From Paraburkholderia aromaticivorans (GTDB taxonomy: Bacteria > Pseudomonadota > Gammaproteobacteria > Burkholderiales > Burkholderiaceae), in assembly GCF_002278075.1 (NCBI RefSeq), contig NZ_CP022990.1:2914001-2978000 (forward strand): a stretch of DNA of 64,000 bases. Direction: 5' to 3'. The notes under the pieces are model-generated. The model was not told the DNA's origin and did no database searches. It saw only the letters and a program-made list of their open reading frames with translations. Below are positions 17,949-27,139 of the stretch, piece after piece (position 1 is the stretch's first letter; every line of letters starts with the position of its first letter). A program made the position numbers and the translations under genes.

Positions 17949-18062
17949 GGGTATGCTTGCGGAGCTCCGTGGCGCCTGCCGGCCGTTTCACATTTCCATC
18001 ACGGCTTGCGCACTACAATGCACGTCATAGCGATTATTTGAACCCAAGGGAATGACAGCACC

Positions 18063-18821
18063 ATGACATCGAACGACAACGCGACGCCGGGCACGATGCT
18101 CGAACGCGGCGCGGGCGTTGCCGTGTGGCGGCAGATCGAACAGATCCTGGCGGCGGAAATCGCCGCCAGCGGTTTCGGCGAAGAAGGGCGCCTGCCGAGC
18201 GAGGGCGAACTCGCCAAACGCTTCGACGTGAACCGGCATACGGTGCGCCGGGCCATGCTGGGTCTTGCCGCGCTGGGGCTCGTCAGTGTCGAGCAGGGGC
18301 GCGGCACCTTCGTGCAACCGGGCGCCATCGACTATACGATTGGCCGCCGCACGCGCTTCACGGAAAACCTGCGCCAGCAGCATCACGCGGCGGCGGGCAC
18401 GATGTTGTCGGCCGCGCGCGTGAAGGCCGAGCCGAGCGTGGCGAAGGCGCTGGGTCTGCGGGCTGGCGCGCCGGTCTACCGGATCGAATCGCTGCACGAA
18501 TCCGACGGCGTGCCGCTCACGTTCGCGCGCAACTGGTATCCGGCGGCGCGGTTCGCGGACTTGCCGCAGGTGCTGGAGCGGACCGGCAGCATCACCAGAT
18601 CGATGGCGGAATTCGGCGTGAACGATTACCTGCGCAAGTGGAGCCGTATCGGCAGCGTGCTGCCCGAACCGGAGGTGGCGCGCCGCCTGAATATCAACCG
18701 TCAGCAGCCGGTGCTGTGGGTCGAAAACGTCGACGTGGATCTGCAAGGCACGCCGGTCAAATACGGCTTCACGCACTTTGCCGCCGACCGCGTGCAACTG
18801 CTGGTGGAGCACGATCTGTGA
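18063..18821 (+). CDS. phnF: PhnF, GntR/HutC-family regulator of phosphonate use
   Basis: 252 aa. N-terminal winged helix (about 18-82: VWRQIEQILAAEIAASGF...RLPSEGELAKRFDVNRHTVRRAMLGLAALGLVSVEQGRGTFV) and a C-terminal UTRA effector domain (about 95-245). Divergent from phnG with a 20-bp perfect palindrome between them. Its TGA overlaps the GTG start of the DUF1045 gene, so regulator and accessory genes are co-expressed. Confidence 0.92.
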   Translation: MTSNDNATPGTMLERGAGVAVWRQIEQILAAEIAASGFGEEGRLPSEGELAKRFDVNRHTVRRAMLGLAALGLVSVEQGRGTFVQPGAIDYTIGRRTRFTENLRQQHHAAAGTMLSAARVKAEPSVAKALGLRAGAPVYRIESLHESDGVPLTFARNWYPAARFADLPQVLERTGSITRSMAEFGVNDYLRKWSRIGSVLPEPEVARRLNINRQQPVLWVENVDVDLQGTPVKYGFTHFAADRVQLLVEHDL

Positions 18822-19540
18822 GCGGCGCCGCATGGGGCGCCGAGGCTCGTTTCGCCGTGTATTACGCACCTTCGAGGGAGTCGGCATGGTGGCAGGCCGG
18901 TTCGGCGTGGCTCGCGCGAGATGCGCAAAGCGGCGAGCGCTGCGAATCGCCGCAACCCGCGCGACTGACGCGAGCGCTCGCCGCGATGACCGAGGCGCCG
19001 CGCCGCTACGGCTGGCATGGCACACTGGTCGCGCCGTTTCGACTCGCCGAGGGCGTGACACAGGCTTACATATTGCAAGCTGCGCGTGAATGGGCGCGCA
19101 CGCAAAGCGCCTTCGCGTTGCCGGTGGAGGCCGCGACGCTTGGCGATTTCGTCGCGCTGAGGCCGGCCACCGCACAGGGCGAAGCCCACATTCGCGAGGT
19201 GGCGACGAGCGCGCTGCGAACGCTCGACACCTTGCGCGCGCGGCCGTCCGCCGCCGATCTCGCGCGCCGTCTGGCGGCCCCGCTGAGCGAAAGGCAACGT
19301 GCGCTGCTGATCGAATGGGGCTATCCCTACGTGTTCGACGAATTCCGTTTTCACATGACGCTCTCCAGTTCGCTCGCCGATGCGCACGAGCGCGCCACGC
19401 TGGTCGCATGGTGGCAGGAGCGAACGCCCGCACTCGGGCCGCTGCCTGTCGATCAGGCCGCGCTCTTCGTCGAGCCGGCCCCGGGCGAGCCGTTCGTGTT
19501 GTGGCAGCGTCTGCCGTTTCAGACCGACGAGGTGAAATAA
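18818..19540 (+). CDS. DUF1045 phosphonate-locus protein, 2H phosphoesterase superfamily
   Basis: 240 aa, starting at a GTG that overlaps the phnF stop (GTGA). The two H-x-T motifs that define 2H phosphoesterases are visible: H67-G-T69 (YGWHGTLVAPF) and H179-M-T181 (FRFHMTLSSSL). This superfamily opens cyclic phosphates, which fits ring opening of 5-phosphoribosyl 1,2-cyclic phosphate, the product of PhnJ. PhnP does this step in E. coli, and no PhnP-like gene is in this locus. The assignment to that step is inference; the family (TIGR03223/DUF1045) is known to associate with phn operons. Confidence 0.85.
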   Translation: MSGAAWGAEARFAVYYAPSRESAWWQAGSAWLARDAQSGERCESPQPARLTRALAAMTEAPRRYGWHGTLVAPFRLAEGVTQAYILQAAREWARTQSAFALPVEAATLGDFVALRPATAQGEAHIREVATSALRTLDTLRARPSAADLARRLAAPLSERQRALLIEWGYPYVFDEFRFHMTLSSSLADAHERATLVAWWQERTPALGPLPVDQAALFVEPAPGEPFVLWQRLPFQTDEVK

Positions 19541-19542
19541 CA

Positions 19543-20097
19543 ATGGCAGGTCGTTTGGTCTATGTCATGGGGCCGTCCGGCGCGGGCAAGGATTCGTTGC
19601 TGGAGTTTGCCCGCAAGCGCCTGATGGGCGAGCCGATTCTGTTCGCGCATCGCTATATCACGCGGCCGAGCGGCAATGGCGAAGCGCATGTGGCGTTGAG
19701 CGTCGAAGAGTTTGCGGCGCGCTCCGTGCTCGGCCTGTTCGCGCTCGAATGGTCGAGCCACTCGCTGCGCTATGGCATCGGCATCGAGCTGGATGCGTGG
19801 CTGGCGCGCGGTTGCACGGTGGTCGTCAACGGCTCGCGTCAGTATTTGCAACACGCGCTGGCGCGTTATCCGCATACCGAAGTGGTGCACGTGGACGCCG
19901 CACCGCATATTCTCGAAGCGCGGCTCGGCGCGCGGGCGCGCGAGTCGGCGGAACAGGTGGCGGCGCGGCTCGCGCGCCGTGCGCCGTTCTCGCTGCCGGA
20001 TGGCGTGCGCTGTACCACGATCGACAATTCCGGCCCGCTGGATGACGCCGGCCATGCATTGATTGCGTTTCTGCAAGCTGAAGCTGACGTTCAGTAA
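19543..20097 (+). CDS. phnN: PhnN, ribose 1,5-bisphosphokinase
   Basis: 184-aa P-loop kinase of the guanylate-kinase fold that phosphorylates ribose 1,5-bisphosphate to PRPP, returning the C-P lyase ribose product to metabolism. P-loop GPSGAGKDS at residues about 10-18, YITRPSGNGEAHVALSVEEF and WSSHSLRYGI match PhnN. Start 2 bp after the DUF1045 stop. Completes the enzymatic route if DUF1045 supplies ring opening. Confidence 0.93.
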   Translation: MAGRLVYVMGPSGAGKDSLLEFARKRLMGEPILFAHRYITRPSGNGEAHVALSVEEFAARSVLGLFALEWSSHSLRYGIGIELDAWLARGCTVVVNGSRQYLQHALARYPHTEVVHVDAAPHILEARLGARARESAEQVAARLARRAPFSLPDGVRCTTIDNSGPLDDAGHALIAFLQAEADVQ

Positions 20098-20103
20098 GCC
20101 GTA

Positions 20104-21012
20104 CTATTGGGCAACCGCCATGCGCTCCCGTGTGGCGTCCTGCAAGCAGGATACGAATTGCAGGACGGCCGGCGTCGGCAATAAATCGCGCCGCGAGATG
20201 ATGCTGAGGTCATAGTTCGGCAGCGCCTCTTCGATCTGCGCGACGCGGATGCCGAGTGGCGCGACCATCTGCGCGAGCGGCCGGGTAAAGCAGCCGATCA
20301 CGTCGGTTTGCGAGACCAGCCCGAGCGTCACCGCGAACGACGACGACGCCCGCACCAGCCGCTTCGGCACCGGCAAGCCGTGCGCGTTGAACATCGCCAT
20401 CATTACACTGTGGGGAAAGTGATCGGCGCCCACGGTCACGATCCATTCCGCGTCGAGCAGCTCATGCAGGCGCCTCACATTGGCAAGCGGATGCCCGGCG
20501 CGCATGGCGACGACGAACTGCGTCGAGTAGAGGGGGGCCTGCACCAGATCGCTGTCGAGCGCCTGCACATGATGGATCGCCGCGATATCCAGCGCGCCAT
20601 TGCGCAAACGCGCCACTGCATCCGGTATCGTCACTTCTTCCAGATGCAGGTTGACCAGCGGCATCGCGCGGCGGAACTTCGAGACCGCATGCGGCAGCGC
20701 CGTGAGGGCGATCGACGGCGTGGTGCCCACGCTCACCTTGCCGGCCAGCTCTCCCTTCACCTGCTCGACGGCTTCCACCGTGCGCCGCATATCGCCCAGC
20801 AACTGTTCGGCGCGCGGCAAGAGCGCGAGCCCGCATGCCGTCAATTCGATGCCGCGCACGCTGCGTACCATCAGTTCCGCATTCAGCGCGCTTTCGAGCT
20901 CGCGAATGGTATGCGTCACCGCCGGCTGCGTCACGCCGAGTTCGCGCGCGGCGGCGCGCAGGCTGCGGTGATGGGCGGCAGCGACGAACGCCTGCAATTG
21001 CTGCAGTTTCAT
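20104..21012 (-). CDS. LysR-family transcriptional regulator
   Basis: 302 aa. N-terminal helix-turn-helix (MKLQQLQAFVAAAHHRSLRAAARELGVTQPAVTHTIRELESALNAELMVR) and periplasmic-binding-like effector domain. It is transcribed away from the M20 amidohydrolase gene at 21147, the classic LysR/target arrangement, with 134 bp between them; TATAACGGTTGTTA (21026-21039) is a candidate half-symmetrical site. Six bases separate its stop from phnN, converging. Effector unknown, possibly the amidohydrolase substrate. Confidence 0.88.
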   Translation of the reverse strand: MKLQQLQAFVAAAHHRSLRAAARELGVTQPAVTHTIRELESALNAELMVRSVRGIELTACGLALLPRAEQLLGDMRRTVEAVEQVKGELAGKVSVGTTPSIALTALPHAVSKFRRAMPLVNLHLEEVTIPDAVARLRNGALDIAAIHHVQALDSDLVQAPLYSTQFVVAMRAGHPLANVRRLHELLDAEWIVTVGADHFPHSVMMAMFNAHGLPVPKRLVRASSSFAVTLGLVSQTDVIGCFTRPLAQMVAPLGIRVAQIEEALPNYDLSIISRRDLLPTPAVLQFVSCLQDATRERMAVAQ

Positions 21013-21146
21013 GGGGGTAATCCCGTATATAACGGTTGTTAATCGGGGTGAAAAAAACAGCATCTTATTCGAACCAGACGGCGTGGCTATAGTGCTCGCC
21101 TGTTTGCCGCGCTTCGACGCGGCCGTGAACCCATGGAGTCTTAGAG

Positions 21147-22337
21147 ATGAGCGAAGCCGCGCGTTTTACCGAAGTGTCCGACCTGGTGCCTGCCGCCGAG
21201 AGCCTGCGCGAGATCCGCCATCACATTCACCACCACCCGGAACTGGCTTACGAGGAACACCAGACGGGCGCACTGGTGGCCGACAAGCTCGAGCAATGGG
21301 GCTGGCAGGTCACGCGCGGCGTCGGCCAAACCGGTGTGGTGGGCACGCTGAAGGTGGGTGACGGCAAGCGCAGCATCGGCATTCGCGCCGACATGGACGC
21401 GTTGCCGATCATCGAGCAAACCGGCTTGCCGTATGCGAGCGGCACGCACGGCAAGATGCACGCATGCGGCCACGACGGCCACACCACCATGCTGCTCGGC
21501 GCGGCGCAACGTCTGGCGGCCACGCGCAACTTTTCGGGCACGGTGCATCTGTACTTTCAGCCGGCCGAGGAGAGCGGCATCGACAGCGGCGCGCTGAAGA
21601 TGATCAACGACGGCCTGTTCGAGCGCTTTCCCTGTGACGCCGTGTTCGGCGTGCACAACCATCCTGGCGAGGAGCCGGGCGTGCTGCTGTTTCGCAAAGG
21701 GCCGTTCATGTCGGCGGGCGACAAGGCGATCATCACGATCGAAGGCGTGGGCGGCCACGCGGCGCGTCCGCATCTGACGGTCGATCCGGTCGTGGTGGCG
21801 GCGAGCATCGTGATGGCGTTGCAGACCATCGTCGCGCGCAACGTCGACCCGTCGCAACCGGCGGTGGTGACGGTCGGTTCCATGCATGCGGGCACCGCGA
21901 ACAACGTGATCTCGAGCAGCGCGAAGCTGGAGTTGAGCGTGCGCTCGTTCAGCCCCGAAGTGCGCGCGCTGTTGAAGAAGCGCATTACGGAGCTCGCCGA
22001 ATCCCAGGCCGCGAGCTATGGCGGCAAGGCGGTGGTGGAATATATCGAAGGCTATCCGGTCGTGGTCAATTCGGATGCCGAAACGGATTTCGCGGTGGAA
22101 GTGGCTCGCGAACTGGTCGGCGATGACAATGTGGTCGCGCAGACCGACATCCTGATGGGCAGCGAAGATTTTGCCTTCATGCTGCAGAAGCGGCCGGGCA
22201 CGTTCTTGCGGATCGGCAATGGCGCCGGCGAGGACGGCTGCATGGTGCACAACCCGCATTACGACTTCAACGACCGCAATCTGCCGGTCGGCGCGGCGTT
22301 CTGGACGCGGCTGGTGGAGCGCTATCTGGGTCGGTGA
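21147..22337 (+). CDS. M20-family amidohydrolase (hippurate hydrolase/N-acyl-amino-acid deacylase type)
   Basis: 396-aa binuclear metal enzyme that hydrolyses N-acyl amino acids. Metal ligands are seen in HACGHDGHTTMLLG (about 108-121), QPAEESGIDSG (catalytic Glu) and GVHNHPGEEPG, with the final His in GSEDFAFMLQ...HNPHYDFND. Start ATG at 21147 is preceded by GGAG/AGAG. Divergent LysR suggests substrate-induced expression. It converges on the IclR gene with 52 bp between. Exact acyl group unknown; hippurate-type or indole-acetyl amino acids are possible. Confidence 0.88.
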   Translation: MSEAARFTEVSDLVPAAESLREIRHHIHHHPELAYEEHQTGALVADKLEQWGWQVTRGVGQTGVVGTLKVGDGKRSIGIRADMDALPIIEQTGLPYASGTHGKMHACGHDGHTTMLLGAAQRLAATRNFSGTVHLYFQPAEESGIDSGALKMINDGLFERFPCDAVFGVHNHPGEEPGVLLFRKGPFMSAGDKAIITIEGVGGHAARPHLTVDPVVVAASIVMALQTIVARNVDPSQPAVVTVGSMHAGTANNVISSSAKLELSVRSFSPEVRALLKKRITELAESQAASYGGKAVVEYIEGYPVVVNSDAETDFAVEVARELVGDDNVVAQTDILMGSEDFAFMLQKRPGTFLRIGNGAGEDGCMVHNPHYDFNDRNLPVGAAFWTRLVERYLGR

Positions 22338-22389
22338 CCCCGGGGTGAAGCCGCGCCGCGCCGTCATGGCACGGCGCCGGCCGTCGAGA

Positions 22390-23214
22390 TTATCCGCGCC
22401 TCGCCACCATCTCCGAGACGGTTTGCGCGGCGTGCTGCAGCGGTTCCAGAAACGCCTTCACCATTTGCTTCGCCGAATTGCGCTGCGCGTTGCCGCTGAT
22501 ATTCATCGCGGCGATCACGCGTCCCTGGCGATTGCGAATCGGCGCGGACAGCGAAATCAGTCCGCCTTCCAACTCCTGATCGACGATCGCCCAGCCTTGG
22601 CGGCGTACCTGCGCGATCAGCTTTTTCAACTCTTCCTTGTCGGTGACCGTGCGCGGCGTGTGCGCGTAGAGCGGTGCCGAACTGAGCGTCGCTTCCAGAG
22701 TCTCGTCGTCGAGCGCGGACAGCAGCACACGGCCCATCGAGGTGCAGTACGCCGGCAAGCGGCTGCCGATCGACAGGTTGATCGTCATGATCTTGTGCGT
22801 CGGCACGCGCAGCACGTAGACGATCTCGGTGCGATCGAGCACGGCCGCCGAAACGCTCTCGTGAACCTGCGCCGACAGTTGTTCCATCAACGGCTCGGCG
22901 AGATTCCAGAACGGCATGGAGGTCAGATACGCGAAGCCGAGGTCCAGAATCTTCGGCGTGAGGCGAAAGAGGCGCCCTTCGGCTTCCACATAACCGAGCG
23001 TTTGCAGCGTCAGCAAAATGCGGCGTGCGCCGGCGCGCGTGAGGCCAGTCGCGGCGGCGACGTCGGTGAGCGTCTGTTCGGAACGCGTGGCGTCGAACGC
23101 GCGGATCACTGCGAGACCGCGGGCGAACGACTGCACATATGAGTCGCCCGGTTTGTCCGGGGCCGGTTCGGCGCTGGCGGGAACGGCGGAAGACGGCGGC
23201 AGGGCTTGGCTCAT
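22390..23214 (-). CDS. IclR-family regulator, PcaR/PcaU/PobR type
   Basis: 274 aa. Winged helix near 28-90 (YVQSFARGLAVIRAFDATRSEQTLTDVAAATGLTRAGARRILLTL) and IclR effector domain (about 105-265), with the wording typical of beta-ketoadipate regulators: LTPKILDLGFAYLTSMPFWNLAEP and SAAVLDRTEIVYVLRVP. It probably responds to beta-ketoadipate or a relative. The window also carries pcaF 7.6 kb away with operator-like boxes, which may be its target. Its own upstream region contains GTTCGAGG, a partial box. The symbol pcaR is plausible but not proven. Confidence 0.85.
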   Translation of the reverse strand: MSQALPPSSAVPASAEPAPDKPGDSYVQSFARGLAVIRAFDATRSEQTLTDVAAATGLTRAGARRILLTLQTLGYVEAEGRLFRLTPKILDLGFAYLTSMPFWNLAEPLMEQLSAQVHESVSAAVLDRTEIVYVLRVPTHKIMTINLSIGSRLPAYCTSMGRVLLSALDDETLEATLSSAPLYAHTPRTVTDKEELKKLIAQVRRQGWAIVDQELEGGLISLSAPIRNRQGRVIAAMNISGNAQRNSAKQMVKAFLEPLQHAAQTVSEMVARRG

Positions 23215-23420
23215 GGACCTTGAAAGATGCGTTCGAGGAAAGGCGGGCGCACGGCGCGCCGGGTCACCCGCGCGATGCGGCGCAAAGGCGTGACGATAGC
23301 TTAAGCCTTCTGTTTCGCCAACTTTGCCCTCCGATGCTCAAAAATGCCAGGGTTTGCATGGATGCAGGTTGCATCGAAAATTTGTATGATGACCCGATAA
23401 CATGATCAATCGAGGCACGG

Positions 23421-24125
23421 ATGTTCGACAAGATTCCTGCGCGGGCGTTGAGCGACACGGTCGCGCAACAGCTTCTGAAGCAGATCGACAAGGGCACCTT
23501 CAAGCGTGGCGGCAAGCTGCCCACCGAGGCCGTGCTCGCGCAGCAGTTCGGCGTGAGCCGCACGGTGATCCGCGAGGCGATCTCGCGGCTGAAGAATGAA
23601 GGCGTGGTCGAACCGCGCCAGGGCAGCGGCGTGTTCATCGCCGCGCATGGCGCGATCCGGCCGCTGCGTATCGACTACGCGGAAGCGGTCGAGCCGGGCT
23701 CGGTGGTGCAGATTCTCGCGTTGCGCCGGGCCATCGAAGCGGAAGTCGCATCGGAAGCCGCGATGCGCCGCAGCGACGCCGACATGGTGTCGATCGATGC
23801 GGCGCTCGCGAAGATCGACGAAGCCGTGGCCGAAGGAGAAGACGGCGTGGCGGAAGACGTCGCCTTCCATCGCGCGATCGCGGCGGCCACCGGCAATCCG
23901 TATTTCCTCAAGACCCTCACGTTCCTGAATCAGTATCTCGAAGCCGGCACGGTCGTGACGCGCCGCAACGAAGCGTTGCGCGAGGACTTCTCGCGTCAGG
24001 TGCGCGAAGAGCATGCCGCGATTGCCGCCGCGATCCGGGCCGGCGATCCGATGGCGGCGCGCAATGCGGCGCGAACTCATATGTACAACGCGGCACGGCG
24101 TCTCGCGGAAGCGGGGATTTGCTGA
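23421..24125 (+). CDS. GntR/FadR-family regulator of the four-carbon acid-sugar operon
   Basis: 234 aa. N-terminal winged helix (about 8-72: LSDTVAQQLLKQIDKGTFKRGGKLPTEAVLAQQFGVSRTVIREAISRL) and all-helical FCD effector domain with metal/ligand histidines (VAFHRAIAAATGN, AEEHAAI, ARTHMYNAARR). It heads the ltnD-otnK-otnC-MFS-otnI-denD series in the same direction, so it likely represses the operon until a tetronate such as threonate is present. ATG at 23421; 20 bp earlier lies the sequence CGATAACATGATCAATCG, AT-rich, possibly part of its operator. Confidence 0.9.
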   Translation: MFDKIPARALSDTVAQQLLKQIDKGTFKRGGKLPTEAVLAQQFGVSRTVIREAISRLKNEGVVEPRQGSGVFIAAHGAIRPLRIDYAEAVEPGSVVQILALRRAIEAEVASEAAMRRSDADMVSIDAALAKIDEAVAEGEDGVAEDVAFHRAIAAATGNPYFLKTLTFLNQYLEAGTVVTRRNEALREDFSRQVREEHAAIAAAIRAGDPMAARNAARTHMYNAARRLAEAGIC

Positions 24126-24192
24126 GCTTCAGCGCCGGGCTCCAGTGCCCGGTTTCAGGCGCGAGCGTCCAACGAATTCATAGAGGTCAAGC

Positions 24193-25083
24193 ATGTCCAG
24201 AAATGTCGGTGTCATCGGTCTTGGTGCAATGGGCCTGGGTGTCGCGCGCTCGCTGCTGCGCGCGGGGTTTCGCGTGCATGCGTGCGATCTGCGCAGCGAG
24301 GTCCTGAATGCGTTCGTCGCGCAAGGCGGCGTGGGTTGCGCGACGCCCGCCGAACTCGGCGCGCAATGCGAGGTGGTCGTCACGCTGGTCGTGAATGCCG
24401 CGCAAACCGAAACCGTGCTGTTCGGCGAGCAGGGCGCGCTCGCCGCGATGAAAAAGGGCGGTGTGGTGATCGCCTGCGCGACCGTGGCGCCCGAGTTCGC
24501 GATCGAACTCGGCAAGCGCGTCGAGGCCGCCGGCTTGCAGATGCTCGATGCTCCCGTCTCGGGCGGCGCGGCGCGCGCGGCATCCGGCGAGATGACCATG
24601 ATGACCTCCGGTCCGGCGGCGGCCTACGCCGCGTGCGAGGACGTGCTGGCCGCGATGGCCGGCAAGGTGTATCGCCTTGGCGACGGGTACGGCGCGGGGT
24701 CGAAGGTGAAGATCATCAACCAGTTGCTGGCCGGCGTGCATATCGCGGTGGCGGCCGAAGCCATGGCGCTCGGTTTGCGCGAGGGCGTCGATCCGGATGC
24801 GCTGTACGAGGTCATCACGCATAGCGCGGGCAATTCGTGGATGTTCGAGAACCGCGTGCCGCACATTCTCAATGGCGACTACACACCGCTTTCCGCCGTC
24901 GATATTTTCGTCAAGGATCTCGGCCTCGTGCTCGATACCGCGCGCCGCTCGAAATTCCCGCTGCCGTTGTCGGCGGCGGCGCATCAAATGTTCATGATGG
25001 CGTCCACGGCCGGCCACGGCGGTGAAGACGATTCGGCGGTGATCAAGATTTTCCCCGGCATCGACGTGCCGGCGGCGAAGTAA
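24193..25083 (+). CDS. ltnD: L-threonate dehydrogenase LtnD
   Basis: 296-aa beta-hydroxyacid dehydrogenase that oxidises L-threonate to 2-oxo-tetronate with NAD+. Rossmann motif GLGAMGLGVA at about 8-17, substrate signature DAPVSGGAARAASGEMTMM, catalytic Lys in KIINQLLAGVH, and KDLGLVLD toward the end. Ribosome site AGAGGTC before ATG 24193. First enzyme of the operon; product goes to OtnI. Confidence 0.92.
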   Translation: MSRNVGVIGLGAMGLGVARSLLRAGFRVHACDLRSEVLNAFVAQGGVGCATPAELGAQCEVVVTLVVNAAQTETVLFGEQGALAAMKKGGVVIACATVAPEFAIELGKRVEAAGLQMLDAPVSGGAARAASGEMTMMTSGPAAAYAACEDVLAAMAGKVYRLGDGYGAGSKVKIINQLLAGVHIAVAAEAMALGLREGVDPDALYEVITHSAGNSWMFENRVPHILNGDYTPLSAVDIFVKDLGLVLDTARRSKFPLPLSAAAHQMFMMASTAGHGGEDDSAVIKIFPGIDVPAAK

Positions 25084-25097
25084 ACAGGAGTCGCGCC

Positions 25098-26408
25098 ATG
25101 ACGGCCAATACGAAACGCGCGCTGCTCGGCTGCATCGCCGACGATTTCACCGGCGCCACCGATCTCGCCAACATGCTGGTGCGCGGCGGCATGCGCACGG
25201 TGCAGACTATCGGCGTGCCCGCATCGAATGAAACGATCGAGGCCGACGCCCTCGTGGTCGCGCTGAAATCGCGCACGATCCCCGCGGCCGACGCGGTCGC
25301 GCAATCGCTCGCCGCGCTCGACTGGTTGCGCGCGCAAGGATGCCGCCAGTTCTTCTTCAAATACTGCTCGACCTTCGATTCGACCGACGCGGGCAATATC
25401 GGCCCGGTGACGGATGCGCTGCTCGACGCGCTATCCGCCGACAGCAGTGCCGGTGCTTTCACGATCGCCTGTCCGGCGTTTCCCGAGAACGGCCGCACGA
25501 TCTTTCGCGGCCATCTGTTCGTCGGCGACGCGTTGCTCAACGCGTCGGGCATGGAGAACCATCCGCTCACGCCGATGCGCGATGCGAACCTCGTCAGCGT
25601 GCTGCAACGTCAGACCGGCTCGAAAGTCGGCCTCGTGCGCTACGACGTCGTGGCGCAAGGCGTGCCGGCCGTGCGCGACGCGTTCGACGCCTTGCGTAAA
25701 GAAGGCGTGCGCATGGCGATCGCCGATGCGGTGTCCGACGCCGACCTCTACCTGCTCGGCGAAGCCTGCGCCGATCTGACGCTGATCACGGGCGGTTCGG
25801 GTGTCGCGTTGGGCTTGCCGGATAACTTTCGTCGCGCGGGGTTGCTGGCGGAACAGGCGGACGCCGCGCAATTACCGCTCGTGGATGGGTTTTCCGCAGT
25901 GCTCGCCGGCAGTGCGTCGAAAGCGACCAATGCTCAGGTGGCCGAGTGGCGAGCCACACGGCCCGCGTTTCGCATCGATCCGCTCGCGGCGGCGCGCGGC
26001 GAAAACGTCGTCGAACAGGCGCTCGCTTTCGCGCAGCCATACCTCGACAAAGCCGAACCCGTGCTGATCTATGCAACCGCGACGCCCGACGAAGTCAAGG
26101 CGGTGCAACGCGAACTCGGCGTGAATGAAGCAGGGCATCTGGTCGAATCCACGTTGGCCTCGATTGCGCGCGGTTTGCGCGAGCGCGGCGTGCGCAAGTT
26201 CGTGGTGGCGGGTGGCGAAACCTCGGGCGCGGTGGTGCAGGCACTCGACGTGCACACGCTGCGCATCGGCGCGCAGATCGATCCCGGCGTGCCGGCTACC
26301 GCGACGACCGGCGCCGAGCCGCTCGCGCTCGCGCTGAAATCCGGCAACTTCGGCACGACGGACTTCTTCGAAAAAGCGCTGCGGCATCTTGACGGAGACG
26401 TGCAATGA
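25098..26408 (+). CDS. otnK: 3-oxo-tetronate kinase OtnK (DUF1537 family)
   Basis: 436-aa four-carbon acid-sugar kinase that phosphorylates 3-oxo-tetronate at O4 with ATP. N-terminal domain begins LLGCIADDFTGATDLANMLVRGG, the family signature; C-terminal nucleotide-binding part contains GGETSGAVVQAL and GAQIDPGVPATAT. Preceded by AGGAG. The stop overlaps the otnC start (ATGA), so kinase and decarboxylase are translated in a coupled way. Confidence 0.93.
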   Translation: MTANTKRALLGCIADDFTGATDLANMLVRGGMRTVQTIGVPASNETIEADALVVALKSRTIPAADAVAQSLAALDWLRAQGCRQFFFKYCSTFDSTDAGNIGPVTDALLDALSADSSAGAFTIACPAFPENGRTIFRGHLFVGDALLNASGMENHPLTPMRDANLVSVLQRQTGSKVGLVRYDVVAQGVPAVRDAFDALRKEGVRMAIADAVSDADLYLLGEACADLTLITGGSGVALGLPDNFRRAGLLAEQADAAQLPLVDGFSAVLAGSASKATNAQVAEWRATRPAFRIDPLAAARGENVVEQALAFAQPYLDKAEPVLIYATATPDEVKAVQRELGVNEAGHLVESTLASIARGLRERGVRKFVVAGGETSGAVVQALDVHTLRIGAQIDPGVPATATTGAEPLALALKSGNFGTTDFFEKALRHLDGDVQ

Positions 26409-27067
26409 CCAGCGCTCCCGCACTTCACGCGACGAACGAAGCACGCGTGCGCGAAGAAATCTGCGTGACCGGCGCGAGTCTGTATCAACGCGGCTATACC
26501 GTGGGCACCGCCGGCAACATCAGCGCGCGGCTCGACGACGGCTGGCTGATCACGCCGACCGATGCCTGTCTCGGCCGACTCGACCCCGCCGATATCGCCA
26601 AGGTCGACCTCGACGGCAATGCGGTGTCGGGCGGGCGGCCGTCGAAAACGCTGGCGCTGCATCGCGGCATCTATGCGCGCAACGGCGAAGCACGCGGCAT
26701 CGTTCATACCCATTCGACGCATCTGGTCGCGCTGACACTCGCGGGCGTCTGGCGCGAAACCGACATCCTGCCGCCCATCACGCCGTACTACGTGATGAAA
26801 GTGGGCCACGTCCCCCTGATTCGCTATAAGCGGCCCGGCGATCCGCAAGTCGCCGAACAGATCGCCGCGCTCGCCGACAGCGTTCGCGCGGTGCTGCTCG
26901 AACGTCTCGGTCCGGTGGTCTGGGAGCGTTCGGTGGCGCAAGCCGCCTATGCGCTCGAAGAACTCGAGGAGACCGCGCGTCTGTGGTTGATGACCCAGCC
27001 CCGGCCCGCGCCGCTCGACGAAGCCGCACTCGAAGAACTGCGCAGCGTGTTCGGCGCGCGCTGGTAG
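26405..27067 (+). CDS. otnC: 3-oxo-tetronate 4-phosphate decarboxylase OtnC (class II aldolase family)
   Basis: 220-aa zinc enzyme of the AraD/FucA fold that decarboxylates 3-oxo-tetronate 4-phosphate to dihydroxyacetone phosphate. Visible: GYTVGTAGNISARLDDGWLITPT (phosphate/substrate loop) and the Zn-ligand pair HTHSTHLVALTL, with a third His-bearing site replaced by downstream residues typical of this subgroup. Overlaps otnK by 4 bp. Product feeds glycolysis. Confidence 0.92.
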   Translation: MTSAPALHATNEARVREEICVTGASLYQRGYTVGTAGNISARLDDGWLITPTDACLGRLDPADIAKVDLDGNAVSGGRPSKTLALHRGIYARNGEARGIVHTHSTHLVALTLAGVWRETDILPPITPYYVMKVGHVPLIRYKRPGDPQVAEQIAALADSVRAVLLERLGPVVWERSVAQAAYALEELEETARLWLMTQPRPAPLDEAALEELRSVFGARW

Positions 27068-27139
27068 AAAAAGCCGACAAAACAAAGCCCGGCCGCGCGC
27101 GAGGCGCCGCGTCGGGCCATCCATTCAAGGAGACAATGC

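Noticed and set aside
25098..26408. OtnK read as a generic hypothetical DUF1537 protein
   Set aside because: Neighbours LtnD, OtnC, OtnI and DenD fix it as the tetronate kinase of that pathway.
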